In this document: positions 15,679 through 25,609 of the stretch, piece after piece
Layout of the letters: the number at the start of each line of letters is the position of its first letter
How positions within the stretch are numbered: the stretch's first letter is position 1
Assembly (NCBI GenBank): GCA_965212505.1
Contig: OZ243123.1
Coordinates: forward strand, 62,001-126,000
Direction of reading: 5' to 3'
DNA length: 64,000 nt
Source of the DNA: JAHEKO01 sp965212505
GTDB lineage: Bacteria; Acidobacteriota; Thermoanaerobaculia; Multivoradales; JAHEKO01
Position numbers and translations under genes: made by a program
The notes under the pieces: generated by a model
Told to the model about the DNA's origin: nothing
The model's input: only the letters and a program-made list of their open reading frames with translations
The model's database searches: none

Positions 15679-18660
15679 ATGAGTAAGAGCAACTGGCGCA
15701 GTTTCGTTGCCTTCGCCGCCATTCTTCTGCTCGGTGCGGGCTTTGCGCTCGCGCAGGAGAGTTCCGGCAATGTGTACGTCAAGGTGACGGACACGGAAGG
15801 TAATCCGCTTCCTGGTGTAACGGTCGAGATTTCGGGCTTCGGCGCGGATCAGGTCCAGGTCACCGGTGGCGCAGGCGACGCCCGCTTCCTGAAGCTCGAT
15901 CCCGGCAACTGGCAGCTCAAGGCCAGCCTGGACGGCTTCTCGACGGTCGAGTACCCGGCCGTCAACGTGCGAATCGCTCGCAGCACCTCGATCGAAGTCG
16001 AGATGAGTTCGGCGGTGGAGGAGGTCATCACAGTGACGTCCGAGAGCCCGCTCCTCGATCAGAAGCGCTCCTCCGCGGGCGCGACGATCTCGCAGATCGA
16101 GCTCGAGAAGATCCCGACGGCGCGTGACCCCTGGTCCGTGCTTTCGCAGACCCCGGGTGTGGTCGTCGACCGCATCAACGTGGGTGGTAACGAGTCCGGT
16201 CAGCAGTCGACCTTCCGTGGCCCTGGCGCCTCGGACGATGAGAACGCGTTCCTCGTGGACGGTGTCGAGATCACCGACATGGCCGCGATTGGCGCCTCGT
16301 CGACGTACTTCGACTTTGATCAGTTCTCCGAGATGCAGTTCTCGACCGGTGGCACAGATGTGACCAAGTCGTCCGGCGGTGTGTCGGTCAACCTGGTGAC
16401 CAAGCGTGGCACCAACGAGTTCCGCGGTTCGGCTCGTTTCCTGGTGACCGACTCCAACGGCCTGGCGTTCGCCAAGCAGTCCGGTGCGGACATCCCGACG
16501 AGTGAGCTCGCCGCAGGCCAGACCGGCTTCATCGGTAACGGCATCAACAAGATCGAAGAGTGGGGCTTTGAGGCCGGTGGTCCGGTCATTCGGGACCGTC
16601 TTTGGTTCTGGGGTTCGCACGGTCAGAACGACATCAAGAACCTGACCGGTGGTGCGGCTCCGGACGACGTCCAGGCCGACAACACCATCCTCACGAACAC
16701 CGCCTTCAAGGTGAACGCTCAGATCACCGGTTCGAACTCGTTCACGGGTTCCTGGAACAACGGTGACAAGGAGAAGTTTGGCCGCAACGCGAGCCCGACT
16801 CGTCCGCAGCCGACCACCTGGGACCAGCGTGGTCCTTCGGCGATCATCAAGTTCGAGGACACGCACATCATCAACTCGAACTTCTTCGTTACCGGCGGCT
16901 ACTCCAAGGTCGACGGCGGCTTCTCGCTGACCGCGAAGGCCACGGCAGCCCTCGGCGCCAACACGCCGATGTCCTACCGTGACGACAACGGTGTCTGGCA
17001 GAACTCCTTCTGGAGTGGCAGCTCGGCCCGTCCGTCCGAGGAGTTCAAGGCTGACGGTTCGTACTTCTTCAACACCGGTGACGTGAGCCACGAGCTCAAG
17101 TTTGGTGCTCGCATGCGCGAGTTCGAGCGCGACAGCTCCTTCACCTGGCCGAACGACAACGCCTGGGCCATCGGTACGCCTTCGGCGACCAACTCGGCGC
17201 TTCTGATTACCCAGCGTGGCCTCGATCCGCCACTCACCCAGGAGTACACCTCGGTGTGGGTCCAGGACACGATCTCCGCTGGCAACCTGACGATCAACGC
17301 GGGTCTCCGCTACGACCTTCAGGAAGGCATCAACGAGGCGGTCACCGCCGATGCCAACCCCTGGTTCCCGACCGCTCACCCGTCGGTCTCCTTCAACGGC
17401 GCGGACGCTCCGTTCGACTGGGCGACCATCTCCCCGCGTGTTGGTCTGACCTACGCACTGGGCGAAGAGCGCAAGACTCTCCTCCGGGCGAGCTACTCGC
17501 GTTTCCCCGAGCAGCTTTCGGATGACGACATCGAGCGGGTCAACCCGGCCGGCGTCTCCTATCTGACGCTCGCGTGGTACGACACGGACGGCAGCGGTGA
17601 TTTCAACGGTTCGACCCTGGTCGGCAACGGCCCGGACACCGTCAACATCATCGCCACCGACGGTTTCTCGCTCACCAACCCGACGGCGCTCGTCAGCCCG
17701 AACGTGATCGACGGAAGTCTCGACCCCGAGATGACCGACGAGATCCTTCTCGGCATCGAGCACGCGCTGCTGCCTGAGTTCGTCATCGGTGCCCAGCTGA
17801 CATACCGTCAGATTTCGGACATCCAGGACGAGATCGCGTTCGTTCAGGACGCTGCCGGCAACGTTCGCCTGCAGCAGGCTAGCGACTACATCGTCGACCA
17901 GGTGGCCACCGGCACGCTGCCGAACGGCACCGCCTACTCGGTACCGGTCTACGCGCTCGACTCGTCGCTCAGCTACTCCGGCGGCGACTTCCTCACCAAC
18001 GGTGACCGGGAGCGCGAGTACCAGGGCATCAACCTCAACTTCACCAAGCGTCTGTCCAACCAGTGGATGCTGCGTGGCTACTTCCAGTTCGGCGAAGCCG
18101 AGTGGGACGTGCCGGCGAGCTTCCGCGCGACGCAGAGCCCGAACGTCTGTGAGGACAGCCTCACCTTCGGTTGCCAGGGCGCTGACGGTGGTCAGATCGA
18201 TGGTGGTATCTACGCTGTACAGGCGGCCGGTTCCGGCGCCAAGGCCGACGTCTGGATTCAGAGCGGTTGGCAGTACAACGTGAACGGCATGTACCAGGTC
18301 GCCCCGGATCGTCCGTGGGGCTTCAACGTCGCGGCCAACATCTTTGGTCGTGAGGGATACCCGCTGCCGTACTTCCTCGACATCACCACGTCCGACGGTC
18401 AGGCCCGTGACATCCTCGCGGTGTCCGAGGTCGACCAGTTCCGTGTCGACGACATCTTCACCGTCGACCTTCGCCTCGATAAGGAATTCGCGGCGAGCGG
18501 TAACGTCAGCTTCACGGTTGGCGCGGACGTCTTCAACCTGCTCAACGAGAACTACATCATGCAGCGCGAGCGTGGCCTCAGCCGCGGCTCGGCGGACTTC
18601 CTTCGGGAAACGCTCAGCCCGCGGATCTGGCGTCTCAGCGCCCGCGTCAACTGGAAGTAG
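15679..18660 (+). CDS. TonB-dependent receptor with CarboxypepD_reg-like domain, paralog 1
   Basis: The 993-aa outer-membrane receptor has a signal peptide (1-24, ending GFALA), an N-terminal carboxypeptidase-regulatory-like beta-sandwich (about 27-105, starting GNVYVKVTDTEGNPLPGVTV), a plug domain (about 110-230, with AFLVDGVEITDMAAIG), and a long beta-barrel to the C-terminus, ending in SARVNWK. SusC-like folds of this kind import glycans, peptides or siderophore-like compounds using TonB. No SusD partner is visible nearby. It is nearly the same as the receptor at 22607, differing mainly around residues 470-560 and 640-790. A perfect terminator follows the stop. Confidence 0.9.
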   Translation: MSKSNWRSFVAFAAILLLGAGFALAQESSGNVYVKVTDTEGNPLPGVTVEISGFGADQVQVTGGAGDARFLKLDPGNWQLKASLDGFSTVEYPAVNVRIARSTSIEVEMSSAVEEVITVTSESPLLDQKRSSAGATISQIELEKIPTARDPWSVLSQTPGVVVDRINVGGNESGQQSTFRGPGASDDENAFLVDGVEITDMAAIGASSTYFDFDQFSEMQFSTGGTDVTKSSGGVSVNLVTKRGTNEFRGSARFLVTDSNGLAFAKQSGADIPTSELAAGQTGFIGNGINKIEEWGFEAGGPVIRDRLWFWGSHGQNDIKNLTGGAAPDDVQADNTILTNTAFKVNAQITGSNSFTGSWNNGDKEKFGRNASPTRPQPTTWDQRGPSAIIKFEDTHIINSNFFVTGGYSKVDGGFSLTAKATAALGANTPMSYRDDNGVWQNSFWSGSSARPSEEFKADGSYFFNTGDVSHELKFGARMREFERDSSFTWPNDNAWAIGTPSATNSALLITQRGLDPPLTQEYTSVWVQDTISAGNLTINAGLRYDLQEGINEAVTADANPWFPTAHPSVSFNGADAPFDWATISPRVGLTYALGEERKTLLRASYSRFPEQLSDDDIERVNPAGVSYLTLAWYDTDGSGDFNGSTLVGNGPDTVNIIATDGFSLTNPTALVSPNVIDGSLDPEMTDEILLGIEHALLPEFVIGAQLTYRQISDIQDEIAFVQDAAGNVRLQQASDYIVDQVATGTLPNGTAYSVPVYALDSSLSYSGGDFLTNGDREREYQGINLNFTKRLSNQWMLRGYFQFGEAEWDVPASFRATQSPNVCEDSLTFGCQGADGGQIDGGIYAVQAAGSGAKADVWIQSGWQYNVNGMYQVAPDRPWGFNVAANIFGREGYPLPYFLDITTSDGQARDILAVSEVDQFRVDDIFTVDLRLDKEFAASGNVSFTVGADVFNLLNENYIMQRERGLSRGSADFLRETLSPRIWRLSARVNWK

Positions 18661-19451
18661 TCCTTACTACTCAGCAGGACGCAGTTCCGAACCGGGGGCC
18701 CTTTGGGCTCCCGGTTTTTTCTTGTCCGGATGAGACCGAGCCGAGCAGCACGAAGTCGGAGGCTCGGGTCGGTCTCTTCTCGAGAGTCACGAAAGCGATC
18801 AAGTCGCTGAGTCCCTGGACCGCTGACTTGATGCTCCTGGCCCTTGTAACGGTGGAGGCGGGAGTCTCGTGAGCCACCGTTTGTAGCGCGTCCACGTCCG
18901 AGCAGGAGTCATCGGCGGGTCAGAAGAAGGCACGATCTCCCCTCGCGAGCTTCTCGACGACTACCTTTCTGGTCCTGCTCGCCTGGCTCGCTAGGGGCTG
19001 GCTCATGGTTCGAACCAGAGCGCGAGACGGATGAGGTCAGCCTAAGAACAGGTTGCGCCTCCACCGGCGACCAGATCAGAAGCGCGCCGATCAGGGGATC
19101 GAGTTCATCAACGACGGAGCGATCGTGTCGAAGGCTCGGTTCATCGTAGCGGAAGGAGCCGCAGCGTCTCCCGGGTGCTGCACCCTTCGAGGTTCTCCCG
19201 AGTGCCCAGCGGTTGGAGCTGGCCTTGGTCTGGGAAAGTGGAGAGAACCCTGGGCGACTCCTGCTGAAGCGGGAATACCGGGACGCCCTTGGTGTTGCCC
19301 GGGTGCAGCGCTTCGAACACGAGCCGCTCGGCCGCCTGCGCCTGGCTCGGTTGTCTGAAGCGGAAGGATCGTCTCAGAGCCGAACGGCAAGCGCGAGTAC
19401 CCAGCGGCTACTCTCGTGAGTCTCGCGGCGGTGCTTAGCGTCGTGCCCGCT
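18661..19451. other. Intergenic stretch without a supported gene
   Basis: After the terminator at 18690-18720, nothing gene-like stands out. Short open frames exist on both strands, for example a minus-strand frame ending near 19145 that reads like protein for about 80 codons. None has a ribosome site or a recognisable motif, so decayed coding sequence is possible but not shown. Confidence 0.4.
18690..18720 (+). terminator. Intrinsic terminator of TonB receptor 1
   Basis: The arms AACCGGG-G-GCCC and GGGC-T-CCCGGTT, with loop TTT, form a continuous stem that includes one G-U pair and are followed by TTTTTT. It lies 30 bases past the stop codon and is almost identical to the terminator after paralog 2. 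Confidence 0.9.
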
Positions 19452-21752
19452 CTAGCCTCCACCGATTGCCGGTGCCAGGGTACCGGCGCGGGAACCGAGG
19501 TCGCGGGCGGCGGCTCCGACGGCGAGGAGGTTCATTGCGTCGTCGAGGCATTGCCAGGCACCCAGGCACTCGACCAGGGCGCGGCCCCGCTGCGAGGCGA
19601 GATAGCGCTTCTCCTCGGCTGCCGACTCAGAGTTGCCTGCCGCCAGGTACGAGCGAGCGAGCGTTGCCCGCGTGTGGAGGGGGTAGGCCGTCGTCTGCGT
19701 GACCACTGTTTGAAGACGCTCTGCCGCCTCCGCGGGGCGGCCCTGAGCGTGCAGGATCTCGGCCTCGAGCAGTGCCAGGTACGGCTGCCAGGAGTCGGCG
19801 ATCTGCAGCCCGGTGGTCTCGTCGAGAATCCACCCTTGGATCTTGCGCGCTAGTTCGGCCTGCCCGTTGCGTGCTGCGAGACCTCCCAGAAGCGCCATGG
19901 CGGGGACGGCCTTCGTGCTAGGGGGCAGCTCTCGATCGGCTAGCTCGCGTACCTCTTCGAACGCGTCGGCCAGACCGCTTCGTAGCTCGCCCTGCCTGCC
20001 CGCCGCCTCGAAGTAGGCGAAGAGCTTGAGCTGATATGCCAAGCGCGAATGTGTGTCGCGCGCGGCCGACTGAGCGACGACGCGCTCGAGCGACTGGATC
20101 GCGTGGTCGAGTTCCAGCTGATCGGCGTGAATCGCGGCGCGCTCGAGGTCGAACGCCATCTCTTCCAGCTCGCCGTTGCGTTCGGCGCGTTCGAGGGCCT
20201 CGACCGCTTCCACGTGACGTCCTAGAGCGAGCATCGGACCGACGGAGGCGGCGCTCCTCTGCAGCTCCTCGAGTGCAGCGGCCTGGAGCGCCTCGTCGAG
20301 GCGACCTGCACCCATCAGGCAGACGATGATGTTGCGTCGCACGAGAGACCGAGGATTGTCGGGCAGCGAGGTGAGCTGCACGGCATTCAGCGAGTCGTAG
20401 CAGCCCGCGAAGTCGTTCCGATAGAAGAGGAGAGCCGCACCGAGGTTCACATGTCCGATGGCCAGTTCCGGGAAGGCGTCGCTCATTTGCGACCAGGCGT
20501 GCAACGCTCCCTCGCCGTCCATTTCGAGGCCGGCCATGTGCCCCGAGACATAGAGCTGCTCGAAACGAGTCAAGTCGACGGAGTTGTCCGCCGCGGTACG
20601 GAAGTGGCTCACGGCTGCCCTGGTGTTGCCCGCGTCCATCTCGGCGACGCCCAGCTTGCTCTGGGCCATCGCGAAGTCGGGGTCGAGGGCGGTCGCACGC
20701 CGCAGGAGCGCCACCCTGACCGGATCCCGGGGGCCGAGACCCATCGCGCGCGAGTAGGCTCTCAGCGCCTCGAGGTCCCGTGTCGTCACATCGGCGAGGA
20801 GCTCCATCGGCGCCCTTGTCGCCAGAAACTCGGCCAGCTCGCCGCGGACCTCCTCGACCATCGTCGGTAGCCTGCGACGAACGGCCGAGGTGTGCTCCTC
20901 GAGGGACGACCGGGTGATGACACTGCGGTTGGTCTCCGCGTCGACGACCTCGATCTGCAGGGAGAGACGTCCGTCAACCGGTTCCAGGCTGCCGACGACC
21001 AGAGTACTCACTCGAGCGCGCTGGCAGACCTCCACGCCCACCTCTCGATCGATCTCCACGTCGGGCTCGAGCTTCATCCGCCCGAGAGTGGCGTCGATCT
21101 CGGTCGGGTCGAGGAGCCGTAGCCCCTCGGTTCTGCCGATCTCGTCGCGTAGGAGCCCGGCGAGCGCTGCATCGAGCGAGGGCTCGCCGGAGGAGCTCTG
21201 GAAGTCGGCGAGCAGGACGGGCTGTGTGTCTTCGAGCGTATCGGGGTCGTCACTACTCAGTCGTCGGCCGAGCGTCGGCAGGAGCCCCAGGAGTAGGAGG
21301 AGCGCTGCGACGAGGGTGATGGCGGTCCAGTGGACGCGCGAGCCGTCGGTGTTCGCGGACGCGGTGGCGATGGTGGCTTCGGCGCTCGAGGGTGCTACTG
21401 CTGGAGCCGAGTGCTCTTCCGCGATCTCGACACGCTGGACGGAGGCGATGAACCGGTAGCCGCGACCCGGAACGGTCTGAATGAAGTGCGGCTCGTCGGC
21501 CTCGTCGCCAAGCGCCGCACGCAGGCGCCGGATACAGGTGTTCAGCCCGGCCTCGAAGTCGACGAAGACCTCGCTGCCCCACAGGTGTTCGCGTAGCTCT
21601 TCCCGAGAGACGATCTCGCCCGCTCGTTCCAACAGTAAGGAGAGCGCGCGCGCGGGCTGAGGGCGCAGATCAGAGCGCTCGCCATCGCGCCGCAGCACTC
21701 CACGGATGGGGTCGAAGTCGAAGAGTCCGAAAGAAAGACGATCTCTAGTCAC
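19452..21752 (-). CDS. Membrane-anchored winged-helix (ToxR/CadC-like) regulator with TPRs
   Basis: The product is about 766 aa. The N-terminal winged helix (about residues 5-95) is OmpR/PhoB-type: LLLERAGEIVSREELREHLW, FEAGLNTCIRRLRAALGD and PGRGYRFIASV. One membrane helix follows (around TAITLVAALLLLLGLLP), then a FlgO/TolB-like domain (FQSSSGEPSLDAALAGLLRD) and TPR-like repeats to the end. This is a one-component sensor that binds DNA while anchored in the membrane. The GTG at 21752 starts just before the DNA-binding domain. ATG 21815 is an alternative, and neither has a clear ribosome site. It lies between the two TonB receptors on the opposite strand, so receptor control is a reasonable guess. 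Confidence 0.8.
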   Translation of the reverse strand: MTRDRLSFGLFDFDPIRGVLRRDGERSDLRPQPARALSLLLERAGEIVSREELREHLWGSEVFVDFEAGLNTCIRRLRAALGDEADEPHFIQTVPGRGYRFIASVQRVEIAEEHSAPAVAPSSAEATIATASANTDGSRVHWTAITLVAALLLLLGLLPTLGRRLSSDDPDTLEDTQPVLLADFQSSSGEPSLDAALAGLLRDEIGRTEGLRLLDPTEIDATLGRMKLEPDVEIDREVGVEVCQRARVSTLVVGSLEPVDGRLSLQIEVVDAETNRSVITRSSLEEHTSAVRRRLPTMVEEVRGELAEFLATRAPMELLADVTTRDLEALRAYSRAMGLGPRDPVRVALLRRATALDPDFAMAQSKLGVAEMDAGNTRAAVSHFRTAADNSVDLTRFEQLYVSGHMAGLEMDGEGALHAWSQMSDAFPELAIGHVNLGAALLFYRNDFAGCYDSLNAVQLTSLPDNPRSLVRRNIIVCLMGAGRLDEALQAAALEELQRSAASVGPMLALGRHVEAVEALERAERNGELEEMAFDLERAAIHADQLELDHAIQSLERVVAQSAARDTHSRLAYQLKLFAYFEAAGRQGELRSGLADAFEEVRELADRELPPSTKAVPAMALLGGLAARNGQAELARKIQGWILDETTGLQIADSWQPYLALLEAEILHAQGRPAEAAERLQTVVTQTTAYPLHTRATLARSYLAAGNSESAAEEKRYLASQRGRALVECLGAWQCLDDAMNLLAVGAAARDLGSRAGTLAPAIGGG

Positions 21753-21995
21753 GTTTGCGGTCTCGCAGTCCGTCCCAGGTTTTAGGCGCCTTGGCGGCGC
21801 TAGTGATCCGTTCATCACCGCGGTTGCGAAATCCCTGCCAGGCGCTGGGAGCAACCGAAGAGGGGTCGATGGGGCGCGGCCGCACCCTGGGCGGGAACGG
21901 GTCGCCGTCATGCGGTCACTCGGTCGTGCATGTCGTTATTTGTCAGCTGTTTACGGGGTTACAAGCGCCGGTCAGAGAGGGTCACAAATGGCCAG

Positions 21996-22024
21996 TTGTG
22001 AGTGCGAGCTGGGCCCGCTACCTT
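21996..22024 (+). promoter_or_regulatory. Candidate promoter for non-coding element copy B
   Basis: TTGTGA (21996-22001) and TACCTT (22019-22024) are separated by exactly 17 bp. Predicted transcription starts around 22031, about 14 bases before the first conserved block of the element. Confidence 0.45.
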
Positions 22025-22044
22025 CTGTGTAGTTGGCGTGCGAC

Positions 22045-22126
22045 GGGAGCCTGAGAACGGGTCACGCCTAGTCGGCCCCGAAAGCACAAACCTCCTCTGT
22101 CGGGCGGCCCCACCGGGCCGCCCGAC
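22045..22126 (+). ncRNA. Conserved non-coding element, copy B
   Basis: Plus strand: GGGAGC (22045-22050), 6 bases, ACGGGTCAC (22057-22065), 18 bases, GCACAAACCTCCT (22084-22096), CT, then a 12-bp perfect hairpin with loop CACC (22099-22126). It matches copy A at 13286-13362 block for block. The hairpin sequences differ while both stems remain perfectly paired, which argues for a structured RNA. The hairpin is followed by ACCTGTCTG rather than a T-run. It lies about 480 bases upstream of TonB receptor 2. Its function is unknown. It may be a small RNA or a long-leader element. Confidence 0.6.
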
Positions 22127-22269
22127 ACCTGTCTGAGGCCAGCGGAAACCGAGGCGGGGTAGGCGATAGGCCCCTCTCCAGCGGCGCCGAGCACCCTCTA
22201 CCTCCGGACGAAGGCCGTCCGCCGAGTGCGGTGCCCGAACGAAGTTGCGCGTTCGATTTCTTGAAGGTG

Positions 22270-22288
22270 ATCGATTCAACGAATCGAT
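22270..22288. promoter_or_regulatory. Perfect palindrome upstream of TonB receptor 2
   Basis: ATCGATTC-AAC-GAATCGAT is a 19-base perfect inverted repeat about 320 bases before the receptor start. It is operator-like in size and symmetry. The winged-helix regulator at 19452-21752 is the nearest candidate to bind it, but this is inference. Confidence 0.4.
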
Positions 22289-22606
22289 TCGTGAGAGACG
22301 TCGACCCGCGGGCGACCGAGCCTTGCCCCCGTCGATGTCAGTTCACGTCACCTCCGGTCGATGTGATGCGCCGAGACGTCGGTCAGACGCTCAGCTAACC
22401 CTCTTTGGTTTGTGATGGATGGGAGGTCAGATGCGGGGCAGAAGTGCGGTCAGAAACGGTCTGGTTCGTAGTCACGATAGGTCAGGCTCGCTGGCAGTTG
22501 CGTTGCTCTAAGGCTCCAGAAGTTCGAACCCCCGTCGGTAGCTCCTCGAGGAGGAGTTGGGGAACTTGGCTGACTACCAGCCGAACCAAGGAGGAAAGGA
22601 GCAAGC

Positions 22607-25582
22607 ATGAACAAAGGACATTGGCGCAGGGTATTTGCACTCAGCGCGGCTCTCTTGCTGAGCGCAGGAATCGCTGCGGCGCAGGAGAGTTCAGGAAACG
22701 TGTACGTCGTCGTGACGGACACCGAGGGCGCCGCACTGCCGGGCGTCTCCGTCGAGCTGAGCGGCTATGGTGCCGATCAGATTCAGGTCACGGGCTCGAA
22801 GGGTGATGCCCGCTTCCTGAAGTTGGATCCGGGTTCCTGGCAGCTCAAGGCCAGCCTGGACGGTTTCTCGACGGTCGAGTACCCGGCCGTTGACGTGCGC
22901 ATCGCGCGCAGCACCACCATCGAAGTCGAGATGAGCTCGGCGGTCGAGGAGGTCATCACGGTGACGTCCGAGAGCCCGCTCCTCGACGAGCGGCGCTCTT
23001 CCGCGGGCGCCACCATCAGCCAGATCGAGCTCGAGAAGATCCCGACCGCACGTGATCCGTGGTCGGTGCTCTCGCAGACCCCGGGTGTGGTCGTCGACCG
23101 CATCAACGTGGGTGGCAACGAGTCCGGTCAGCAGTCGACCTTCCGTGGTCCCGGCTCGTCGGACGACGAGAACGCATTCCTCGTGGATGGCGTCGAGATC
23201 ACCGACATGACGTCGATCGGCGCCTCGTCGACCTACTACGACTTCGACCAGTTCTCCGAGATGCAGTTCTCGACCGGCGGCACCGACACGAGCAAGTCGA
23301 CCGGCGGCGTGTCGGTCAACCTGGTGACCAAGCGCGGTACGAACGAGTTCCGCGGCTCGGCCCGTTTCCTGGTGACCGACTCCAACGGCCTGGCGTTCGC
23401 CAAGCAGTCCGGTGCGGACATCCCGACGAGCGAGCTCGGCCCTGGTCAGAGTGGCTTCATCGGTAACGGCATCAACAAGATCGAAGAGTGGGGCTTTGAG
23501 GCCGGTGGTCCGGTCATCCGGGACCGCCTTTGGTTCTGGGGCTCGCACGGTCAGAACGACATCAAAAACCTGACCGGCGGAGCCGACGCGTCCGACATCC
23601 AGTCCGACGACACGATTCTCACGAACACCGCCTTCAAGGTGAACGCACAGATTTCCGGCTCGAACTCGTTCACGGGTTCGTGGAACAACGGCGACAAGGA
23701 GAAGTTTGGCCGCAACGCCGGGCCGACCCGTCCGCAGCCGACCACCTGGGACCAGCGTGGTCCTTCGGCGATCATCAAGTTCGAGGACACGCACATCGTC
23801 AACTCGAACTTCTTCCTCACCGGCGGCTACTCCAAGGTCGACGGCGGCTTCTCGCTCACCGGTAAGTCCACCGCGGCTCTCGGCGCGAACACGCCGATGT
23901 CCTACCGCGACGACAACGGCGTCTGGCAGAACTCCTTCTGGAGTGGCAGCTCGGCCCGTCCGTCCGAGGAGTTCAAGGCTGACGGCTCGTACTTCTTCAA
24001 CACCGGTGACGTGAGTCATGAGCTCAAGTTCGGCGCTCGCATGCGCGAGTTCGAGAGCGTGAGCGCCTTCACCTGGCCGAACGACAACGCCTGGGGCATC
24101 GGCTCGCCGGGTCTCTCCGGCTCGCTTCTCTTCTCCCAGCGCGGCGTCGAGGCTCCGGTCACGCAGGAGTACACCTCGGCTTGGGTGCAGGACACCATCT
24201 CGGCCGGCAACCTGACGATCAACGCGGGTTTCCGCTGGGACGTCCAGGACGGCTCGAACGATCCGGTCACCGCCGATGCCAATCCGTGGTTCTCGAGCAC
24301 ACAGCCGTCGCTCGCGTTCAACGGTGCGGACGCGCCGTTCGACTGGAGCACCATCTCGCCGCGTGTCGGCCTGACCTACGCTCTGGGTGAAGAGCGCAAG
24401 ACTCTCCTCCGGGCGAGCTACTCGCGCTTCCCCGAGCAACTGCAGACGGGCGACATCTCTCGCCTGAACCCGGCCGGTCCGTCGTACATCACCGCACTCT
24501 GGTACGACACCGACGGTAGCGGCGACTTCAACGGCTCCACCCTGGCCGGCAACGGTCCGGATGAGATCATCATTCTCGGTACCTCCGGCTTCTCGCTGTC
24601 CGATCCGACGGCGCTCGTGAGTCCGAACGTCACCGACTCGGGCCTCGATCCTGAGATGACGGACGAGATTCTCCTCGGTGTCGAGCACGCGCTCCTGCCT
24701 GAGTTCGTCATCGGCGCCCAGTTCACCTGGCGTCAGATCTCCGACGTCAAGGACACGGTCGCGTTCGTGACCCCGGATGGTGGCGTCACCCAGCGTCTGG
24801 TGCAGAGGTCCGACTACATTACGGACGGCGGGCCGCGTACCGGTACGCTTCCGAGCGGTCAGGGCTACAGCGTCCAGCCGTGGACTCTCGATCCTTCGCT
24901 CAGCTACGTCGGTGGCTCGCTGCTTCGCAACGGCGACCGCGAGCGTGAGTACCAGGGTCTCAACCTCAACTTCACCAAGCGTCTGTCCAACCAGTGGATG
25001 CTGCGTGGCTACTTCCAGTTCGGCGAAGCCGAGTGGGACGTGCCGGCGAGCTTCCTGGCCAACCAGAGCCCGAACCAGTGTGAGGACGCTGCTACGTTCG
25101 GTTGCTTCGGTACCAGCATCGATGGGGGCGTCTACGCCGTCCAGGCGGCCGGCTCCGGCGCCAAGGCGGACGTTTGGATTCAGAGCGGTTGGCAGTACAA
25201 CGTCAACGGCATGTACCAGGTTGCTCCGGATCGTCCGTGGGGCTTCAACGTCGCGGCCAACATTTTTGGTCGTGAGGGGTACCCGCTGCCCTACTTCCTC
25301 GACATCACCACGTCGGACGGCCAGGCCCGCGATCTGTTGGCGGTCAACGAGCTCGACGACGTCCGTGCCGAGGACATTCTCACCGTCGACCTTCGCCTCG
25401 ATAAAGAATTCGCGGCGAGCGGTAACGTCAGCTTCACGGTTGGCGCCGACGTCTTCAACCTGCTCAACGAGAACTACACCATGCAGCGTGAGCGCGGCCT
25501 CAGCCGCGGCTCGGCGGACTTCCTTCGGGAAACGCTCAGCCCGCGGATCTGGCGTCTCAGCGCCCGCGTCAACTGGAAGTAG
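22607..25582 (+). CDS. TonB-dependent receptor with CarboxypepD_reg-like domain, paralog 2
   Basis: The 991-aa receptor has the same architecture as the one at 15679: signal peptide to about residue 25, carboxypeptidase-regulatory-like domain, plug (AFLVDGVEITDMTSIG), and a barrel ending SARVNWK. Long blocks are identical in protein and often in DNA, including the last 60 codons. Differences cluster in predicted extracellular loops (around residues 475-560 and 640-790), as expected for two receptors with different ligands. AGGAG six bases before the ATG gives a stronger ribosome site than paralog 1 has. A matching terminator follows. Confidence 0.9.
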   Translation: MNKGHWRRVFALSAALLLSAGIAAAQESSGNVYVVVTDTEGAALPGVSVELSGYGADQIQVTGSKGDARFLKLDPGSWQLKASLDGFSTVEYPAVDVRIARSTTIEVEMSSAVEEVITVTSESPLLDERRSSAGATISQIELEKIPTARDPWSVLSQTPGVVVDRINVGGNESGQQSTFRGPGSSDDENAFLVDGVEITDMTSIGASSTYYDFDQFSEMQFSTGGTDTSKSTGGVSVNLVTKRGTNEFRGSARFLVTDSNGLAFAKQSGADIPTSELGPGQSGFIGNGINKIEEWGFEAGGPVIRDRLWFWGSHGQNDIKNLTGGADASDIQSDDTILTNTAFKVNAQISGSNSFTGSWNNGDKEKFGRNAGPTRPQPTTWDQRGPSAIIKFEDTHIVNSNFFLTGGYSKVDGGFSLTGKSTAALGANTPMSYRDDNGVWQNSFWSGSSARPSEEFKADGSYFFNTGDVSHELKFGARMREFESVSAFTWPNDNAWGIGSPGLSGSLLFSQRGVEAPVTQEYTSAWVQDTISAGNLTINAGFRWDVQDGSNDPVTADANPWFSSTQPSLAFNGADAPFDWSTISPRVGLTYALGEERKTLLRASYSRFPEQLQTGDISRLNPAGPSYITALWYDTDGSGDFNGSTLAGNGPDEIIILGTSGFSLSDPTALVSPNVTDSGLDPEMTDEILLGVEHALLPEFVIGAQFTWRQISDVKDTVAFVTPDGGVTQRLVQRSDYITDGGPRTGTLPSGQGYSVQPWTLDPSLSYVGGSLLRNGDREREYQGLNLNFTKRLSNQWMLRGYFQFGEAEWDVPASFLANQSPNQCEDAATFGCFGTSIDGGVYAVQAAGSGAKADVWIQSGWQYNVNGMYQVAPDRPWGFNVAANIFGREGYPLPYFLDITTSDGQARDLLAVNELDDVRAEDILTVDLRLDKEFAASGNVSFTVGADVFNLLNENYTMQRERGLSRGSADFLRETLSPRIWRLSARVNWK

Positions 25583-25609
25583 TCCTTACTTCAGTAGGAC
25601 GCAGTTCCG

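Larger units (their letters stand above)
21816..22606 (+). other. Regulatory intergenic region upstream of TonB receptor 2
   Basis: There is no supported gene in about 790 bases. The region holds the non-coding element copy B with its promoter (21996-22126), a perfect palindrome at 22270-22288, and the receptor leader with AAGGAGG and AGGAG tracts immediately before ATG 22607. A short plus-strand open frame at 22405-22806 overlaps the receptor start and is not convincing. Confidence 0.45.

Noticed and set aside
15601..17763. 720-codon open frame on the minus strand across TonB receptor 1 (and the similar 665-codon frame at 22691-24688 across paralog 2).
   Set aside because: It is antisense to a strongly supported receptor gene, is Arg/Val/Glu-rich low-complexity sequence without motifs, and arises from high GC third positions. 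The matching frame under the paralog follows from gene duplication.
18671..19462. Short frames on both strands after TonB receptor 1, including a protein-like minus-strand stretch ending near 19145.
   Set aside because: No start with ribosome site, no motif and no terminator. It could be decayed coding sequence, but this cannot be shown by eye.
22045..22126. Assignment of the two-copy element to a known riboswitch (TPP, c-di-GMP-I, glycine and SAH were considered).
   Set aside because: Isolated words such as CTGAGA occur, but the required conserved cores of those families are absent or out of order.
22405..22806. 133-codon plus-strand frame overlapping the start of TonB receptor 2.
   Set aside because: It is out of frame with the receptor, overlaps its signal peptide coding region and shows no recognisable features.
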